In this document: positions 5,696 to 8,294 of the stretch, piece after piece | Layout of the letters: every line of letters begins with the position of its first letter | Numbering within the stretch: the stretch's first letter is position 1 | NCBI GenBank assembly: GCA_013204195.1 | Contig: JABMOJ010000149.1 | Location: 1 to 8,294, forward strand | Length of the DNA stretch: 8,294 bases | Direction: 5' to 3' | Source: SAR86 cluster bacterium | Lineage (GTDB): Bacteria > Pseudomonadota > Gammaproteobacteria > Pseudomonadales > Azotimanducaceae | Made by a program: the position numbers and the translations under genes | The notes under the pieces: generated by a model | Databases searched by the model: none | Told to the model about the DNA's origin: nothing | What the model saw: the letters and a program-made list of their open reading frames with translations, nothing else

Positions 5696-6601
5696 CTAGC
5701 GCTCGCCGCGCAAATACTCGGCGGTCAGCGCGGGCGCCTGCATGGGAATAAAGTGCGTCAATTCTGGTAGATACACGTCCCGCGCATTCGGCATCAACGA
5801 CGCCAGTCCCGGAAAAGTGGGCGACAGACTGAAATCCATTTTTGTTCGATCGCCCTCTTCTCGACGCGCTCGCAGGATAACGACAGGCATCGTGACGCGA
5901 TCCAGCTCGGCATAAATATTGCCATCGGAACTGCCCATGTAAATCGCGGCTTCCACATTGGGCGGACAGCCCAGGACAAAGCCCTCGCCATCAGGATTAG
6001 GCACCAAACCGTATTCACAATAATCATGCAGTACGGCTTCGTCCCAGACCGCAAAGCTGCCGCGCCCGACAAAGTTCGCGAACATTGCCTCGGCATTGAT
6101 AAAGTGATTTCGCCGCTTTGCGACTGGGTGGAGCCCGGCGGCATCAAGGAAGCTGGTGTGCGCAGCTGCGCGATTCTCATAAGAGGCCGGATCCATAATC
6201 ACCGGATCAATCAGCAACAAACGCTCAAATCGATCAGGTAAGCGGGCGGCGGCATGCACGAGGCAATGTCCACCCATGGAGTGCCCAGCACCAACGAGCC
6301 CACGCAGGTCCAGCGTTTCGATAAAGCCCACTAGGTCATCACCAAAGGTATCCCAGCTAATCGGGCCTTGGTTATCACTGCGACCATGGCCGCGCATATC
6401 CAGTGCAATCACATGCCGGCTGGGCAAATGGGCGATAGTCTGATCCCAGCAACGGGCATGAAAACCCGTTGCATGCACCAGTAACGTGGTCCCCTGCGCA
6501 GCATGGGCCGCACCCCATTCAAACCAACAAAGAGTGACATCTCCGACGCGGGTATAGTGTTCTGTACATTGATTCATTGACGACTCGACTATTAATTTCA
6601 T
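5696..6601 (-). CDS. Alpha/beta-fold hydrolase
   Basis: The protein has the alpha/beta hydrolase layout: an oxyanion region LLVHATGFH, a strand ending DMRGHGRSD, the nucleophile elbow GHSMGG, a cap region (MDPASY onward), and a C-terminal catalytic histidine in LTHFIPMQAP. Counting from the internal ATG at 6577 (293 residues), the serine is residue 100 and the histidine 275; the acid is probably in the segment around 238-249 and is not certain. Family members cleave esters, lactones or C-C bonds in the cytoplasm; the substrate is unknown. No signal peptide is seen. I place the start at 6601 because its ATG overlaps the transporter stop as ATGA, suggesting coupled translation. The ATG at 6577 fits family length equally well, and one at 6661 is unlikely because it would overlap the transporter by 64 bases. 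Confidence 0.88.
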   Translation of the reverse strand: MKLIVESSMNQCTEHYTRVGDVTLCWFEWGAAHAAQGTTLLVHATGFHARCWDQTIAHLPSRHVIALDMRGHGRSDNQGPISWDTFGDDLVGFIETLDLRGLVGAGHSMGGHCLVHAAARLPDRFERLLLIDPVIMDPASYENRAAAHTSFLDAAGLHPVAKRRNHFINAEAMFANFVGRGSFAVWDEAVLHDYCEYGLVPNPDGEGFVLGCPPNVEAAIYMGSSDGNIYAELDRVTMPVVILRARREEGDRTKMDFSLSPTFPGLASLMPNARDVYLPELTHFIPMQAPALTAEYLRGER

Positions 6602-7785
6602 TGTTGGGTGGTCAAGCCCCATAAACGACCGTGCCAGACGATCCCGACTGACGTGACCCAAACCCCAGCGACGCTAATCAGCAAGCTGGCCAGCGGGCCA
6701 AAAGCACCCGCACAATAACCCATCAACAACGCTCCGAAGGGCATGCCGCCCAGGGTCGCCAGGGAAAAAACCGACATCACTCGTGACCGGGCATTCTCTG
6801 GTGCCGCTTCCTGCATGATCGTGCGGCCCATACTCATGGCCACACCACCACTCATACCCCAGAAAAACAACGCCGCCAGATAACCCATAAAGGGCAGATG
6901 GAAGGCACCAACACCCAACGTCAGCCCGCCGGTCAGCATGGATAACAACATAGCCCGCCCCTGTCTGACAATACCGCCGCGAACAATCAACAGCACGAGC
7001 ATCGTGATGGTGCCAGAGCCGAAGGCCGCAAAGGTCATGGATATTTCATTAGCACCACCCTGGTAGATATCGCGGACTATCAGCGGGTTAAGTACCGAAA
7101 AAGACCCGCCAAAGAAAAATGCTACAGCCAGCAAGATGATCAAGGCAGGAAACATACGATCGGAATCCAATACCAGCCTCAAACCAGCAAACAGTTGCTG
7201 ACGGGTAGACTGCCCCGGCAGCGCTGCCAGAACCACGCCAGGCGCTAGTTTCCAGATGGTCAACATCCCGACCAAAACGATAACCGCTTGGACCAGCAGT
7301 ATCATCACCGGCCCAGCATCGTCCGCCTGACTTGCCAAAAAATAACCCAGAAGCTGCGCCAGAAACGTCAAACCCATGGTGAACATCACGGTCTTTTGGA
7401 CTTCGCCCCCCGCCACGCGGTTCAGCAGTCCGTCTCGAGCCGGCTGCACAAACGCCGTTACAACGCCCATCAACAAGGCATAGACGATAAGTATACTGTA
7501 AGACAGGCCATCCAGACTCAGGGCCAGCGCTAGCCCCAGCATTGGCAAGGCGGCGAGCAAATGTCCCAACAACAGGATTTTGCGAGCGTCCATGCGATCA
7601 GCGAGGACCCCGCCAAAAAGAATCAGGAAGATGGCCGGCAACTGGGTGCACATTTGTGCCAGACCCAAACGTTCAGCCCCTTCATGGAGCTGCACCACCA
7701 CCAACCAGGGAAACAGAATGGTTTGCATACCCATGGGCACGATAAACGTCCCCACGCCGGCAAGATACCAAAAACGCTGTGACAT
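6598..7785 (-). CDS. Major facilitator superfamily transporter
   Basis: This 395-residue hydrophobic protein has about twelve membrane-spanning stretches, the family standard. The loop between helices 2 and 3 carries a motif A variant, GGVLADRMDARK (58-69), and the pseudo-repeat between helices 8 and 9 contains RGGIVRQGR. A distinctive ENARSRVMSVFSLATLGGMPFG segment near the end is like EntS-type exporters (MFS_3/MFS_1 group). It would sit in the inner membrane, exchanging a small molecule for protons. Direction and substrate cannot be read from sequence; EntS similarity leans to export, the catabolic-looking neighbours to import. It is the first gene of the operon with the hydrolase and PdxA2-type gene. 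Only a weak AGAG precedes the ATG. Confidence 0.92.
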   Translation of the reverse strand: MSQRFWYLAGVGTFIVPMGMQTILFPWLVVVQLHEGAERLGLAQMCTQLPAIFLILFGGVLADRMDARKILLLGHLLAALPMLGLALALSLDGLSYSILIVYALLMGVVTAFVQPARDGLLNRVAGGEVQKTVMFTMGLTFLAQLLGYFLASQADDAGPVMILLVQAVIVLVGMLTIWKLAPGVVLAALPGQSTRQQLFAGLRLVLDSDRMFPALIILLAVAFFFGGSFSVLNPLIVRDIYQGGANEISMTFAAFGSGTITMLVLLIVRGGIVRQGRAMLLSMLTGGLTLGVGAFHLPFMGYLAALFFWGMSGGVAMSMGRTIMQEAAPENARSRVMSVFSLATLGGMPFGALLMGYCAGAFGPLASLLISVAGVWVTSVGIVWHGRLWGLTTQQ

Positions 7786-7812
7786 GCTCTACTGCTTTTG
7801 ATGTAATAACAA

Positions 7813-7848
7813 AGCCCACATGCTAGTGGCATACTCCTCGCGGCGCAA
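7813..7848 (-). promoter_or_regulatory. Candidate promoter of the transporter-hydrolase-pdxA2 operon
   Basis: On the minus strand TTGCGC (7843-7848) and TAGCAT (7820-7825) are 17 bases apart, which would give a leader of about 28 bases before the ATG at 7785. The -10 lies within the small inverted repeat ATGC-TAGTG-GCAT (7820-7832). Both hexamers are weak matches. There is no clear terminator after the VOC gene in this 139-base gap, so read-through from the VOC gene is also possible. Confidence 0.25.
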
Positions 7849-7924
7849 AGTTTATTGTCTCAGCGTGCAGGCTCCCGGCCAGCCGCTTGTTGCATCGGCT
7901 CAGCACAAAGCCTGGCACTCAATA

Positions 7925-8294
7925 TCAGATTTTAAACAGCTCAGCCTCGATGTCGTTGAAAGCCTTGAACTCCAGTGCATTACCACTGGGATCATAAAAG
8001 AACATGGTGGCCTGCTCGCCCGCAAGACCCTTGAAGCGAATATGCGGCGCGATCACAAATTCAATATTGGCGGCCTGCAGACGCGCCGCCAACGCTTCCC
8101 AAGTAGCCATCTCAAGCACGACACCAAAATGCGGCACCGGCACATCATGACCATCAACGGGGTTGGTGGGCGATGCACTTCGCGCTGCCATGCCTTCGAC
8201 CTGATGGCAGACTAATTGATGACCAAACAAATTCAGGTCGACCCATTGGCTGCTGCTGCGGCCAACCTCACAGCCCAGCAGACTAGTGTAGAAC
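7925..8294 (-). CDS. VOC (glyoxalase-fold) family protein, 5' end outside window
   Basis: The frame is open from the right edge and ends in TGA at 7925, giving 122 visible residues; the first few (before [11 protein letters not shown]) are missing, so the true start is outside. It shows the paired beta-alpha-beta-beta-beta layout of the vicinal oxygen chelate fold: [21 protein letters not shown], then HFGVVL (visible residue H55) and [12 protein letters not shown] with E108. The HFGV histidine and the ALEF glutamate match family metal ligands. The fold covers glyoxalases, extradiol dioxygenases and resistance proteins; this single-domain length fits the small glyoxalase/dioxygenase-superfamily proteins. 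I recall close relatives with [12 protein letters not shown] in many gammaproteobacteria, of unassigned function. A TTG at 8230 is not the start, since homology continues upstream of it. Confidence 0.88.
   Translation of the reverse strand, partial: FYTSLLGCEVGRSSSQWVDLNLFGHQLVCHQVEGMAARSASPTNPVDGHDVPVPHFGVVLEMATWEALAARLQAANIEFVIAPHIRFKGLAGEQATMFFYDPSGNALEFKAFNDIEAELFKI

Noticed and set aside
5794..6180. 128-codon minus-strand frame within the hydrolase gene
   Set aside because: Out-of-frame shadow of the alpha/beta hydrolase, whose catalytic motifs are in the other frame.
1..8294. CRISPR array, insertion sequence, integrase site or tRNA
   Set aside because: No regularly spaced repeats, transposase or integrase motifs, terminal inverted repeats with target duplications, or tRNA T-loop signatures were seen on either strand.

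Overview
The window looks like chromosomal DNA of a free-living proteobacterium, most likely a gammaproteobacterium. The LysR-type regulator aligns along its whole length with enterobacterial IlvY as I remember it. The other genes are oxidative CoA-thioester and small-acid metabolism genes of the kind common in heterotrophic, often marine, gammaproteobacteria. Base composition is moderate and even. I see no transposase, integrase, phage gene, rRNA, tRNA or CRISPR array. The species assignment is inference only.

Layout. Bases 1-528 (minus strand) hold the N-terminal part of a crotonase-fold (enoyl-CoA hydratase-like) protein that runs off the left edge. Next on the same strand is an IlvY-like LysR regulator (717-1583) whose expected partner ilvC is absent. 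From about 1600 to 2160 there is a gene-poor stretch packed with inverted repeats. It also has an odd, protein-like small reading frame and ends in a strong intrinsic terminator (2101-2131). That terminator serves the acyl-CoA dehydrogenase at 2168-3298 (minus). A 392-base divergent intergenic region (3299-3690) separates it from a ketopantoate reductase-family gene on the plus strand (3691-4665).

The right half is a compact minus-strand operon: MFS transporter (6598-7785), then alpha/beta hydrolase (stop/start overlap ATGA), then a PdxA2-type dehydrogenase (4654-5667, 28-base gap). The PdxA2 gene and the ketopantoate reductase gene converge and overlap tail to tail by 12 bases. A VOC (glyoxalase-fold) gene enters from the right edge and ends at 7925, 139 bases upstream of the transporter.

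How the genes may work together (inference). The transporter moves a small organic compound across the inner membrane. The hydrolase opens an ester or lactone. The two NAD(P)-linked dehydrogenases (PdxA2-like and ketopantoate reductase-like) act on hydroxy- or keto-acids. The acyl-CoA dehydrogenase and crotonase could act on derived CoA thioesters, but they sit in separate transcription units. Both CoA-handling proteins lack the canonical catalytic glutamates of their families, which is the most notable direct observation here. No known named pathway is complete in this window.
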